A stretch of DNA of 64,000 bases, from assembly GCF_003576645.1 (NCBI RefSeq), contig NC_044918.1:20576148-20640147 (forward strand), read 5' to 3'. Positions within the stretch are counted from its first letter, which is position 1, and each line of letters opens with the position of its first letter. This DNA is from Ipomoea triloba. Its lineage: Eukaryota; Streptophyta; Magnoliopsida; Solanales; Convolvulaceae. The translations under genes and the position numbers were made by a program. The notes below the pieces were generated by a model. It had not been told where the DNA came from, searched no databases, and saw only the letters and a list, made by a program, of their open reading frames with translations. Positions 13,070 to 25,600 of the stretch are shown here, piece by piece.

Positions 13070-13542
13070 AAGTCGATACTAAGCGATGTGGTGTAGAGGC
13101 AACTCTAAAGACTGTTTCAGCTCACAATGACAATGTTGTTGTTATGTTTGTACCTGGTACTGAATGCATTGGGCATTTTGCAAGTGATGATTTGACAGTT
13201 CTGTAAATTCAGAGGATTGCAAAATTAGACAAAAGGAAGGTCGGTAAGGTATATGAGTGACCCATTTTTTTAAAATTTATTTTCTGGATTATGAGTAATT
13301 TTATGTTTGAAAATTCCGTTGGTTAAGTGTGAATTTTTCTGGAAACCAAAGGTGTCCGAGTTTAAGGATTTAGACCATGGTTGAAAAAATCGTTAGGCAT
13401 CTGTGTAATTTTTTTAAATATTTTTTAAGACTTGATTATAAACTATCTACTGCTTTAATAGTTAATACTAAAATATTAAATATTAACGTAAAAACAAGGG
13501 TTGGAGTAATTTTGGGTATGTTGCTCAAAATGTCGATTTGAG
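13070..13542. other. SEC10 3' flank, left arm
   Basis: Sequence following the SEC10 stop codon; it probably contains the 3' UTR. No canonical AATAAA signal stands out. The mirror copy lies at 14914-15386. Confidence 0.5.
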
Positions 13543-14007
13543 TTAAATAACTCGTTTAAAAAAAATGAAACGATAGCTAATCGGCCATCGGCCTAAGCGG
13601 TTAGCACTTAGGCAAACTATGCGGCCTGGTTGCTTAGGCGGCTGCCTAGAATATTGATTTAGAACTAACATGCTTGCTAAATTTTCATCAAGATTCAAGA
13701 CCTCCCCTAACACATAATTCACACCCCCATCTTTTGAGCCAAAATTTTCTTTATTTCCCAACAAGAAATTATGTTGCTCAAAATTCATATATTTCATCTC
13801 AAAGGCAATATGATCAATCTCATCATTAATTTCAACAAATGATTTTTCTTCCGTTTGCACCTTATTAGTATCAAAGCAATTACAAGTGTGGAAGATGCTT
13901 ACCTCATGCTCATCTCCTAGGTTGGCCCTCATCAATTTCACAATTTCTTCATATTGAGACCGATATGCGATATGGGATGACAACCCACCAAAGAAGGCCT
14001 CCTTCAC
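13543..14007 (-). CDS. 154-codon ORF, repeat-derived or hypothetical (left arm copy)
   Basis: Open frame without introns, starting MKEAFFGGLSSHIAYRS, on the strand opposite the SEC10 fragment. I recognise no domain. Its end is built from a CTTAGGCGG/CCGCCTAAG-like repeated word that also gives a QPPKQPG stretch, and it lies directly downstream of a TTGGTATCAAAGG motif resembling a retrotransposon primer-binding site. I therefore read it as a remnant of a repeat rather than a gene. The same ORF occurs in the other arm at 14449-14913. Confidence 0.2.
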   Translation of the reverse strand: MKEAFFGGLSSHIAYRSQYEEIVKLMRANLGDEHEVSIFHTCNCFDTNKVQTEEKSFVEINDEIDHIAFEMKYMNFEQHNFLLGNKENFGSKDGGVNYVLGEVLNLDENLASMLVLNQYSRQPPKQPGRIVCLSANRLGRWPISYRFIFFKRVI

Positions 14008-14227
14008 ATTTCATGATTGGAAAACGCCATTGATTTTGAGGATATGTGACCTTTGATACCAATTTCATTGAGAGTGAGAGTTAGAAGAGAGAATAGAAGG
14101 GAAAAGTAAAAAAGTTATTTAAAAGACTTCTTCAACATCTCCTAGCAAGCTTGCACTATTTACTAACAAACTGCAACTGAATGGTAAGCCGCAAAATTAG
14201 CTCAGATTCTAAAAGAAAGGACACTGG

Positions 14228-14228
14228 C
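14228..14228. other. Palindrome centre (one-base spacer)
   Basis: The arms are the reverse complement of each other up to this single C; the surrounding bases read ACACTGG-C-CCAGTGT. No unique loop exists. Such a junction fits sister-chromatid or hairpin fusion, or a fold-back long read. Confidence 0.9.
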
Positions 14229-14229
14229 C

Positions 14230-14410
14230 CAGTGTCCTTTCTTTTAGAATCTGAGCTAATTTTGCGGCTTACCATTCAGTTGCAGTTTGTTAGTAAATAG
14301 TGCAAGCTTGCTAGGAGATGTTGAAGAAGTCTTTTAAATAACTTTTTTACTTTTCCCTTCTATTCTCTCTTCTAACTCTCACTCTCAATGAAATTGGTAT
14401 CAAAGGTCAC
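14230..14410 (+). mobile_element. Possible LTR end and primer-binding-site remnant at the palindrome core
   Basis: Reading rightward, a TGTTGAAGAAG... segment ends in CTCACTCTCA and is followed, six bases later, by TTGGTATCAAAGG. LTRs end in CA and plant copia primer sites read TGGTATCAGAGC, so this looks like an LTR end plus PBS with one or two changes. No matching 3' LTR or gag/pol is recognisable. The mirror image lies at 14046-14226. Confidence 0.3.
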
Positions 14411-14448
14411 ATATCCTCAAAATCAATGGCGTTTTCCAATCATGAAAT

Positions 14449-14913
14449 GTGAAGGAGGCCTTCTTTGGTGGGTTGTCATCCCATATCGCATATCGGTCTC
14501 AATATGAAGAAATTGTGAAATTGATGAGGGCCAACCTAGGAGATGAGCATGAGGTAAGCATCTTCCACACTTGTAATTGCTTTGATACTAATAAGGTGCA
14601 AACGGAAGAAAAATCATTTGTTGAAATTAATGATGAGATTGATCATATTGCCTTTGAGATGAAATATATGAATTTTGAGCAACATAATTTCTTGTTGGGA
14701 AATAAAGAAAATTTTGGCTCAAAAGATGGGGGTGTGAATTATGTGTTAGGGGAGGTCTTGAATCTTGATGAAAATTTAGCAAGCATGTTAGTTCTAAATC
14801 AATATTCTAGGCAGCCGCCTAAGCAACCAGGCCGCATAGTTTGCCTAAGTGCTAACCGCTTAGGCCGATGGCCGATTAGCTATCGTTTCATTTTTTTTAA
14901 ACGAGTTATTTAA
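14449..14913 (+). CDS. 154-codon ORF, repeat-derived or hypothetical (right arm copy)
   Basis: Exact mirror of the ORF at 13543-14007 (start MKEAFFGGLSSHIAYRS). It begins about 50 bases downstream of the possible primer-binding site at about 14395 and is followed by the 3' end of SEC10 on the other strand. No known domain; I do not assign a function. Confidence 0.2.
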   Translation: MKEAFFGGLSSHIAYRSQYEEIVKLMRANLGDEHEVSIFHTCNCFDTNKVQTEEKSFVEINDEIDHIAFEMKYMNFEQHNFLLGNKENFGSKDGGVNYVLGEVLNLDENLASMLVLNQYSRQPPKQPGRIVCLSANRLGRWPISYRFIFFKRVI

Positions 14914-15386
14914 CTCAAATCGACATTTTGAGCAACATACCCAAAATTACTCCAACCCTTGTTTTTACGTTAATATTTAATATTTTAGTATTAACTATTA
15001 AAGCAGTAGATAGTTTATAATCAAGTCTTAAAAAATATTTAAAAAAATTACACAGATGCCTAACGATTTTTTCAACCATGGTCTAAATCCTTAAACTCGG
15101 ACACCTTTGGTTTCCAGAAAAATTCACACTTAACCAACGGAATTTTCAAACATAAAATTACTCATAATCCAGAAAATAAATTTTAAAAAAATGGGTCACT
15201 CATATACCTTACCGACCTTCCTTTTGTCTAATTTTGCAATCCTCTGAATTTACAGAACTGTCAAATCATCACTTGCAAAATGCCCAATGCATTCAGTACC
15301 AGGTACAAACATAACAACAACATTGTCATTGTGAGCTGAAACAGTCTTTAGAGTTGCCTCTACACCACATCGCTTAGTATCGACTT

Positions 15387-16583
15387 CTACCCAAACAAGG
15401 AGCTAAATCTAGATGCAAGTTTCGCACTTTTGTAGTCATCCCGAAGCTCAATAAACCTATATTTACACCCAACAATGCTTGTCAGATAGATAAATAGAGA
15501 TAATATGCGAAAAGTTGGATTGGAGATTTTACTATGTGCATGTCACCTTTACACCATTAATAAAACCTATAAGTGAATTAAAGATAGGGAGGAAATTATA
15601 AGCAAGTTATGCTGGGGTAATTTAACAAGAATTGGAGGATAATTTTTATATAACAAATACATATGAATAAGTATGTAAACACTAAAATGTGCACCCATCC
15701 ACCCACCCCAGGTCCTCCCTCATAATTTGTAGGGTAGGAAATGATATAAATATATAATTGGTTCTAAGCATTGCCAACACTTCCAGTATATCTACGGTTT
15801 AGTCAAAATGGTTCCTTTAGAAATGCATAGCTAAAAGGTCTCAAAAAAAAATCACACACGCAAGTAGACATGCTCATGAAAGACAATTTTCATGTTAAGA
15901 TTTGGAGAAAGCATCGTTCAGTTAATGCTGGGAACGTAAAGATAGTGTCAACGTCAAAATACCTCTGTGCATCTTTCCTAATACTTGGGGTTCCCTCAAA
16001 CAGAGAGGAAAGGCTTTCAGGAGCAACAATAAAGACATTTGCCATGCTGGAATCAAGAGTAAAGACAATGAATTAGGGGAATGTAGTAAGTAAAAGGACT
16101 AAGCTTTTCCAAAACAATGTCTACTCACATGCCCAGCAATTCAAATTTCTCGTCAACTGAGGGGGCATTGAAACTACGAACAAACTCCCCATACTCAGTT
16201 ATATCACGCTTCAAGCGGAGTCCCCCACTGCAAAGTTAATAAAAATATTACTTAGAATAAGAGGTAAGAATTGCATGTTTTTTTCATGAATAAATAATCA
16301 AATACACATCTCAAGTGTATTGATATTTCTAGTTTTACAAACATGTAGACACCCTTGAGAACAAAAAGGGGTGACTGGAACATGTGAAGGGTAAGTTGTT
16401 ATGGGGTATGCAACAACACTGCAGCAAAAAACAGCTTTGGTGATTTCTAAGGGAAAGCATTAAGCACTGGAAAAAAGTGAGAGCCAAAATTTGGGAAGGT
16501 GAAGGGTCGGTTCTCCAAGCCTGTCATTTAAGCCTTATGGCTGCCCAGTTTGAATAAGTATTTTGAAAGATAAAGAACAATTT

Positions 16584-16636
<53 letters not shown>

Positions 16637-19600
16637 TTTGAAGTTTGGAGATAGTTATAGAAAAAATTTTACAAAGATGCTCAGTGCATGGATTTAATCA
16701 TTTAATGCTCTTCAAATCTTGTTCATATGATCACATCTCTCAAGATCAAAATGCAACTGTTGGATCCTTATTTTATTTTATACTTCAAATAGTGAAACCT
16801 TTTGGGATATCAGATTCCATAAAGATATCAAGACTGGGAGTTGGACAACTTTGTTAGCTTCATGGAACTAAATATTCCTCAGGCCCTGGAGTAGAGGATG
16901 AGAACTACAAGATTATTAGGTCACAGTCCAGCAATGAGATGTTCATCATCAAATCTGTCTACCAAACTTTAATTAATGTTGAAGCATGCAGTTTTCCATG
17001 AAAGCATATTTGGTTCCCAGGCTGCCCTCTAAAAGCTTCAATTTTTGCTTGGAGGCTTCTATGGAAGCTATTCTTACTGGGGAAAACTTGACGAAGATCA
17101 TTCATTTAAAATGCTGCTATTTGTGTCTGAAAGAGGAAACCATCTTGTGATTCACTCCAATGAACAAGGAAATGTTGGTAATACTTGTCTTATGGTGGAG
17201 TTCAATGGGTCATGCCCTCTATGGTCAATTAGTGGAGTTCAATACTTGTCTTAAAAGAAACAGAGAATACAAGGAACGAAACCTGGCTCCTCTTTGTTTA
17301 TTTTGGCTCCTCTTTGTTTATTTTGGCTCATTCGGGTGACAAGGGAAACCCACAGCCACTACCCGAGGGTGTGCACTAGGTAAACCCCACCTTGGGAAGA
17401 AAGAAAATGTGCTGCTTTGAAGGTCGGTCTACAACTTCTGTGGATAAACTCGAAAGTCTCTTACTTCACACTTTAATTCTTTTAGTTTCAAGTAAAGACC
17501 ACATTAGTGCACCTGTGATTGATTCTTGGATAGGTCCAAGCTTACGTACGTTTTCACTGTGAATCTGTGATTGCCTTTTTCACTCTAAAAATCTTTGTGG
17601 TTTTACCCCCTTGGTGCCTTTTAGTACGATATTTTTACTCAGTGAAAAAAAAAAAAACAAAAAAACAAAAACAAAAAAACAAAAAAAAACAAAAAACAAA
17701 AAAAAAAACAAAAACAAAAACAAAACAAATCAGCACAGTTACCTAGGATTGAAGGTAAACTTCTGCCAATGATTAAGCAACCCTTTGTGAAGGCGATTGC
17801 CCTGTAGACATGTGACATTATTAGTTCCTGAACTATGGCACAAAAGGCACAGAAAAGAAATATGAAGCAATTGCCAATGAGGTCAGCAGACTCAAACTAC
17901 TGGACCTGAAGGCGGCTATGTATAGAAAATGTAAGTATGTATGTTTGCACACATATCAATGTTCTCCACAATTTAATTTAAATATAACACAACATAGTTA
18001 CGAAATAGTAAATCCCCCCAATAGATATCTTAAACAAACATGCATGTCAGAACTGCTATTCCTATTCACACAAGTACAACAGTAGCTTAATCAAGTCAAG
18101 GTCATCTCGTATATCTAGCAGAAATAGAGTATGGGGAAAAGAGGTGATAACTTTCTGGCACAGATGTACGAATACAAGGCAGCACATATCTTACATTAGC
18201 AGACATCAAAAACATTTTAAAGAAGCAGAAAGAAAAGATATACCAGTTCAGTGAGGAAAGCTTGTTTATTTAGCCCATCAAGCCCAGTAAATGCAGATTC
18301 AAGCACTCGGGATAGGTATGCAACAACTCTGGTCAAGGAAAAATTAATAAATATACCAGAAAATATTCAAAAGCCATGTATTATGTCTAAGGATGCATAC
18401 TTGTATAGAAACCTATACATTTATACCATTACCAACAAATCAATAATCTTAAAATTAATGATCTCAATATACTTTCAAGCTATTATGACTAACCTTGTAC
18501 AGGCAGTTGTTGGTCGATGATCTGGGCCAATGCCATCATCAGGTGACCGAAAATCTGTTGTCTTTTGTTCTGTTGATAGCAAACGTTCCACCTGAAATGT
18601 TTCAAAGAGAGTTGCACTATTTTTTAATGAAAGAAACAAATCATGCTGTGCCACTGAGGAAAGATGATCTAAGATATAGCCACATGGACAAAAATCTTGG
18701 ATAAATCATTGCTTTCATAAACAAAAAGTTTATAATGAGATAAATTTGAGAAACTCCAAATTAAAATTTCTAAAGCACAGACCTCAGCCATAACAGTTTC
18801 AATGCATTGTTGAAGCCCCTTATAAGCAGCACCTTCCGCACTGGACATTGCCTTTGCCATTTCTTCACATGAAGCAGCATGGGCACCATCCACAGGTAAC
18901 AAAAGCCGGGAAATAGAGTTGGCAAAATACTGCAGGAAAAAAAAAAGGTAATTGCAGTTAAAAACTGAAACAAATAACAAACTCGGCTGTCAATCTGTCA
19001 TGGTAAACACTGAAGCATGTCAGACATAGCAAACTAACTTGCTGAACAATAGCCACGCTGCTTCCACAACGTTGAACAGCCACCATGAAAGATTTGAAAC
19101 TGCTTTCACCAGCAGCAGCTGCTGCTTCCGCCTGCATATCACCAATCATATCACAACTCAGTCAGCTGAAGGTGAAATTTCTCTAAAAAATATTTCTTGG
19201 GTAATTCAAACTGCATTAAATGCAAAGGATAATGTAATTACAGCAGAAGCAGCTGCTGCAGCAACCCTTCGACTAACACTTGTTCCCAACACAAATCTTT
19301 CCCTTAAAGCTGCAGCTTCAGTAAGGCTATCCCTGGCTCTCTCAAGGCCTTCTGTAACATATAGACTAACCTGCAAAATTATTTTTAAAAAAAAAAAAGA
19401 AAAAAAAAGGGGCAATAAGGAGCAAGAAAGGCCACAAAAAAATGAACTTGATATAATAGAAACTAAAATAAAAAAATTAAAGCAAACAAAAATTCGTAGG
19501 GACAAACTGTATTACTCCGTATTAATCTCATGCATTCCAGAAAATGGTCAATGGTTTTTTTTTAAGATAATAAAAGATATCTAGGGTGGAAAGTGCAAAA

Positions 19601-22600
19601 AGCCATATAGCTCATATGTCTATGCAAAGGAAAATTACTTTGCAAACTTGGGCACACTGAAAATAAATCCTAAGATGTATTAGTTCATAAATTAGTCTTT
19701 AACAGTTTAACCTTCTGCAAAATTCCTATCCAATGTCTATAAATATTTTTCAACAGAATATTGTTAGGTAGTAGGCATCTCCATAAGCAGAAACAAACTA
19801 CAAACATGAGAAGGTAATCAGCAATCTTACTTGATCTAGAAGGCAGGTGAAAACAGCTCTAACATTGGCAGCAAGCATCGCAGGCTGTAACAAGTCACAA
19901 TCACTAAGTAAACCAGTACTAAATTCTGCTATTGATTAAAACCAAGGTATCAGCATAAATCAATAACCCATTACTCTTAGCAGAAACCAGTTGCCATATT
20001 TGGCAAAAGCAAATTGTGAGAAAGATTGCTCTTAAACTGACCAATCATGCACCAAGATTTATAATGCTCTCTTTATACTGGTATGGATGATTAGCATGCA
20101 ACATTAAAAAAGAGTAGCCTGAAGATGTAATAAGTGAGCAGGATAATCAAAATTAAAAAATGTGTTAGAAAGCACGTGATTTCCAAGTATGGTTTTTGCC
20201 ACAGTTGATTCTGCAAGAAGTATGCAAATAGAGGCCATGTTCTGATCCTTAGAGAGAACTTAAAGTGTTATAGTATAATACAAGAGTTATGAAGCTTGAA
20301 ATGACCAGGAAAAACATGCTAGTGTCATCATCCATAAGAACATTTTATGAACAATGCCCATCATTAGAAACATCAAAAAACTAATTTGACTTGACCATAA
20401 CCAGATGTGCAATATCTCCCACCTACCCACCAAACAAAACAAAAGTTGTCTGTGGTATTCCTCCAATAAAAAAGAACTTATCAGTTAACACTAAAGAATC
20501 TACAGTTCTACACCTTACTGTAGCAAAACAATAAGTCAAGGAACATCCATATGGTAATATCATTGCAAGAGAAGTTTCTGAACATGCCAATGGAACACCT
20601 TAGGAAAAAAAAAACAATAAAAAAGAACTGCCTCTCCCCCTCGCGTAAATGAAAAAACAAAGAAGAAAATCTCTAGAATGTTCAAATGTATAGTCCTCCT
20701 AAAGTATTTTCACTTTTCATAATAGTTGTGACTTGAATTGTATGACCTAAACCTATCCTGCTTATCTAACCGAGCCAAAGGACCAAATGCCCACTAACAG
20801 AGGAAGCTTGAATTCCATACCACTGAGTTAACTATGGCAAATTAAAACTAATGCAATTCAAATGTACAGTCCACTATTCCACCTATGATAATGCAACCCT
20901 AGCTAATATGAAGTAAGGTACTAAGGTCAGACTTAAAACATCTCAAAGAGAACATAGGGCTATCTAATTGTGCCTATTGAAATATTGCCCCAGGTTACAT
21001 ACATACATGTGGTGAAAACAAGGTGCATCTAGATACTGCTTCTTCATTCCAACGCACAAACTCTGTTACTGCTGCAACAGAAATCTGCTGGAGAGACGAT
21101 GCAACTGAAGCACCCTTTGACCGTCCAATTGTCCCAGATGACTCCGAAGACTGCTGGCTTTCAGCACGCAGTTCCTCCATCTGCAGGATACAGATGAAAT
21201 GCACAATAACTAGTTTTAATGATTAGTAAGAATGAAAGGACTTTGCAAAAGTCCCAAGTACTGGTGAAGGAGGGTAGTTGATATGTTGACAGCCAACAAA
21301 ATTTCTATTGCATTTTTATAAGGATTCTATGCTCCAAACCTTAGCTTTGTAAAGTTGTCTGAGAGAGGCTTGCTCACACTCAATATAACTATCTTTGTGG
21401 GGAAGGAACAGAGATTCTGTCAGGCCTATACCAAGAAAAAAAAAAAAGAACAAAAAGTATTTACTTCAATACGAAATAACATATAGAAAGGTAAATTAGG
21501 TAATAAAGCTAAATGCCTACATTCTAAGACTCCTTTTTCTTTATCTTTTTTTTTTTTCTTTTTCATACATTGCATTCTAGGACTAAGTTATGCTTCAGTT
21601 CAAGAACGTAGAGATGCTTCTTTAGTAAAAATGACTTTTATTCTTTAAAGGATATCCCTCTGCCAAATTTTTAAGTTCAAATGTTTCAGTCATGTATGAT
21701 ATTATGTTAACAGAAGAGACACAACGAAGTAGTAATAAAGATATACAGATTGTGATCAATTGGTTCTATTAAAGAGATAAAAGACAAAAATAGCATATGA
21801 CATGTGCATTAACTTCCACACAAAAATCTTCCAGAAGTGAATAAAATGTAGAAATACCGAATACGTAATATATTCCTGCTCAAGAATGGACAAAAAGGGG
21901 ATTCTAGACCTCTCTCTGTTCTCTTTTTTTTTGCTAACCAAATAACCAACCAAATACAACTTTATGAATTTCCCTTTTATTGTCTTCATTATTTTGCCGT
22001 TCATGACTTTGCATTGAAAACCCTAGGGGAACTGATGTTGCTAATCTTTGAAGGCTATTCAAGTTTATTAGCATTTCTATCCAGTTTTTAAACTTTCTAC
22101 CTTCAACATCCAAGTCACCACACCCAACACCACGTAAATCTCTAGCAAGTTCCTGTGTCTTTTCATATGCCACAGCCAATAACCTGAGATACTGAAAACA
22201 ACAGAGACTAAAAGGATCAACATCAAAGCCCATTACTTAATCTGCAAATAAGGACTTTAAAGAAACTCACCAGTATAAGACCACCTTCTTCCATAGGAGG
22301 TGGATTAAGAAGAGATGGTTTTACCAAGAATTTCTCTAGAAGTTTTGGAACTCGATCCTCCAAAACACGCTGCACACAAAGCCCAATCACTTATGTCATA
22401 ACAATAATAGTACACATTCATGATGCCTGAATTTTCAACTTTTACTAGATACATTTGAGATAGAAATACAGACAATATGAGTAAAGCAGAATTTTCATTT
22501 CTCAAGCTATGCACATTTAAAAATCAGTAGCTTTGTTTTATGTTATGATTGCCTATTGGTATATGAGTATACCCTATTTGTTTGATATATATATATATAT

Positions 22601-25600
22601 ATATATATGACAAAATAATCATTCGAAGTAGCTATACCTGGACCAGTATTGACATAACATCATTTGAAGAGGGAAAGACTGCCGTTATAGTGGCTGCTTC
22701 TTTTCTTACAGTGTCTGAAAGTGAATTATACTGTGTAAATGAGGACGCTAAAAAAGAGAAACATGTTCAACATATTAAATGCCTCTTTTCAAACCTGTGA
22801 TATCTTTATAGACTGTAGAAAGACCACGGGCAATGTTGCTAGGGCTAGGTTGGGCCTCTTGATCACCAAGAACCAATTTAGCATCTGCATTCATCACCTC
22901 TACATCAAACATGGGACGTAAACCCACATAGTGTTGCATAGCGCTGGTACCCCTGTTAAACTGCTTTCCAAAAGCAATGCATAAGGAAAGAGAATATTAT
23001 ACAGATTTTCTTTTGGTTCTAGTATCACTTTCATGAAGGGAAAAATCATGGAAAGAGATTCAAATTAAGTGCCTAAAATTAAATATTTGCATTGATATAT
23101 TATACTTTGTGTTTTCTTCATTGTACCTTGTTACAATCTAAGAATGGGTCAAGGTCATTCAATTGGGCTACAACACACATGGGCCAAACCACACTAAAGA
23201 TTGAATCCAATCAATTAGCTAGTCTAACTCATAGCCTTATAAACCCATATGTTCTCTCTTATATTTTCAATGTGGGACTCTTAACATACCTCTTACATTT
23301 ATTTTCCAAATTTACCCCTTTATCTTTATGAAAATTACTCAATTCTCTTAACATTTGTTACAAAAGTTAAAGAATGGTTATCAATTTAATGCAGTCTTTT
23401 TTTTTTTTTTTACTTTTACGTTAACGACTAGAATGATTATCAATTTAATGCAGTACTTTTTTTCCTTTTACATTAATGACTTCTAATGGGAAAAAAAAAT
23501 TATATTCTCCATAATTGCAGTTATAATAGTATATTTACATTCCAAAGAATTTCAAAAAACAATATTGATTGAAATTCTTAGCAAATATGATATATCTATA
23601 TTCCAACTTGTAGGATATGAAAATATTGGTTTTTTTTTTTATGTAAGACTAAATTTTGGTAAACTAAGATGAATGATGAATGATAGAATTCATTTTTACT
23701 TGTACCCATTGATACAATTGTGTAATATTAAACATAAATCATTACAAGTTCTTATCATAGCTATTACATATCACTTTTGGAAAATAAAAATGTTCAATGA
23801 ATAAAGATAATCTTACGTAGTACAAAACACTCTGATCTATATAAAAAATATTATTTCAATTATAGATAAAATTCAACATATTTTTCAAAGCCCGTGTAAG
23901 AAAATATGTCTCTTATTATTAAAGGTGTATCCTATAATTCGGTAATTCCATCTATAATTTTACATTTATTTTGACCATATATTTTTGCTACTTTTTTTAT
24001 CCATTGGGCAAATTTTATCCGCACATTGTGCGTACATATAACTAGTTTCATATATGAGTAATGAGTTAAAAAAATTACTCCGTAATAATTTAAAGTAGTC
24101 CCCATCTTTTAAACATTTCTATCTTTATAATGCATCAAAACTCTCGTAATGTTCTCATCCCTGTCAATGCAGCAGCAAAATGTGTAGTATATTTCTGATT
24201 GTTGAGATTATTATAATTATTATGTGTTAGGCAGCAGTAAAATAAACAGTAGCAAAGTTAGGCAGTAAAGTTAACAGCAGCAAAGTTAGGCAGCAGAAAT
24301 GTTAGGTAGCAGAAATGTTAGGCAGCAGTAAATAGTGCAGAATTTCAGGAAACTTGTCTATTTTCTCATGTATATATAGATGTATCAGCTAGCTAATGAA
24401 GATATAACACAGATTTGTTATTTCAGAACTCAGAAACATCTGTTTTCCATCATTTTTCAGTTCTGGTCAGTAAATACTAGCCTCTAATTTTCTGTGTTAA
24501 ACCTCTATTTTGTCATGGTATCAGAGCCAAAATCCTGAGATAATCTTTGTGTCTTGTTCCTTGTCTTGCTCCAAGATCATAGTATTCTTGTTCTTGTATC
24601 ACTTGTATCTTGCTATCATAGTTTCTTGGACCTATTCTCTTAGTTCTTGGTTCTGTTTTCTTGGATCTATTCTTGTTTTCTGATTGAATCATGTCTTTGG
24701 AAAGATCAGAAAATTTTTTTGTTCGATTTAATGGCAAAAATTATTCTGCCTGGGCATTCCCATTTGAGCTCTTTGTCAAGGGAAAGGAACTATGGAGTCA
24801 TATCAGTGATTCTGCACCTGACAAAGAAAAGGAGAAGGAGAAATATGCAAAATGGGAGGTAAAGGATGCTCAGATTATGTCCTGGATTCTTGGAAGTGTA
24901 GAACCCTCCATACTTCTCAGTCTCAAGCCTTATAAGACCTCTAGAGGAATGTGGGATTACTTGAAGAACGTCTACAACCAAAGCAACTCAGCACGAAGGT
25001 TTCAATTGGAGCTTGAGTTGAGCCAACTCAGTCAAGGGAGTATGTCAATCCAAGAGTTTTATTCTTCATTTGAAACTCTTTGGACTGAATACACTGATAT
25101 TGTGTATGCAAATGTTCCTTCTGAAGGACTAGTTGCTGTACAAAATATCCATGAAACCAGCAAGCGTGATCAGTTTTTAATGAAGTTAAGGGGGGAGTTT
25201 GAAACAATCAGGTCTAACCTGATGAATAGACAGTTAGTTCCTTCAATGAATATTTGTGTAGGAGAGCTTCTCAGGGAAGAACAACGGCTCACTACACTGG
25301 CTGTCTTGGAGCAGAAAGCTCAAAATTCTGCTCCAATTCCTGTTGCCTACGCTGCCCAAAGGAGATCTAACGGAAGCAGAGATATGACTAATGTCCAGTG
25401 TTATAGTTGCAAGAATTTTGGTCACTTTGCCAATAATTGTACTAAAAAATTCTGCAATTATTGTAAGAAAGCAGGGCATATCATCAAAGAGTGTTCCATT
25501 CGGCCTCCGAAGAAACATGAAACTGCCTACAATGTCTCGGTTGGTCCCTCTAGTGTCTCCAATGCTGGTCAGTCTACGATTACCCCTGAAATGGTCCAAC

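Larger units (their letters stand above)
4448..14227. repeat. Left arm of giant palindrome
   Basis: Reverse complement of 14229-23799. Three length differences are visible away from the outer edge. First, a 173-base insertion here (a direct duplication joined by an N at 11639). Second, one TA unit fewer in the TA microsatellite (47 bases here, 49 in the other arm). Third, an extra copy of about 43 bp near 4874-4916. At the outermost edge there are also one-base homopolymer differences. Across all other exons and introns I compared, the arms match. The arm starts directly after a MITE end and carries SEC10 exons 9-24 on the plus strand. Confidence 0.9.
14229..23799. repeat. Right arm of giant palindrome
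   Basis: Mirror of the left arm about base 14228; the innermost bases read ACACTGG, C, CCAGTGT. This arm is continuous with the upstream SEC10 exons beyond 29222, so it is the parental copy. Identity with the left arm stops at 23799, inside SEC10 intron 8, after which the intron continues with unrelated sequence. Confidence 0.9.
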
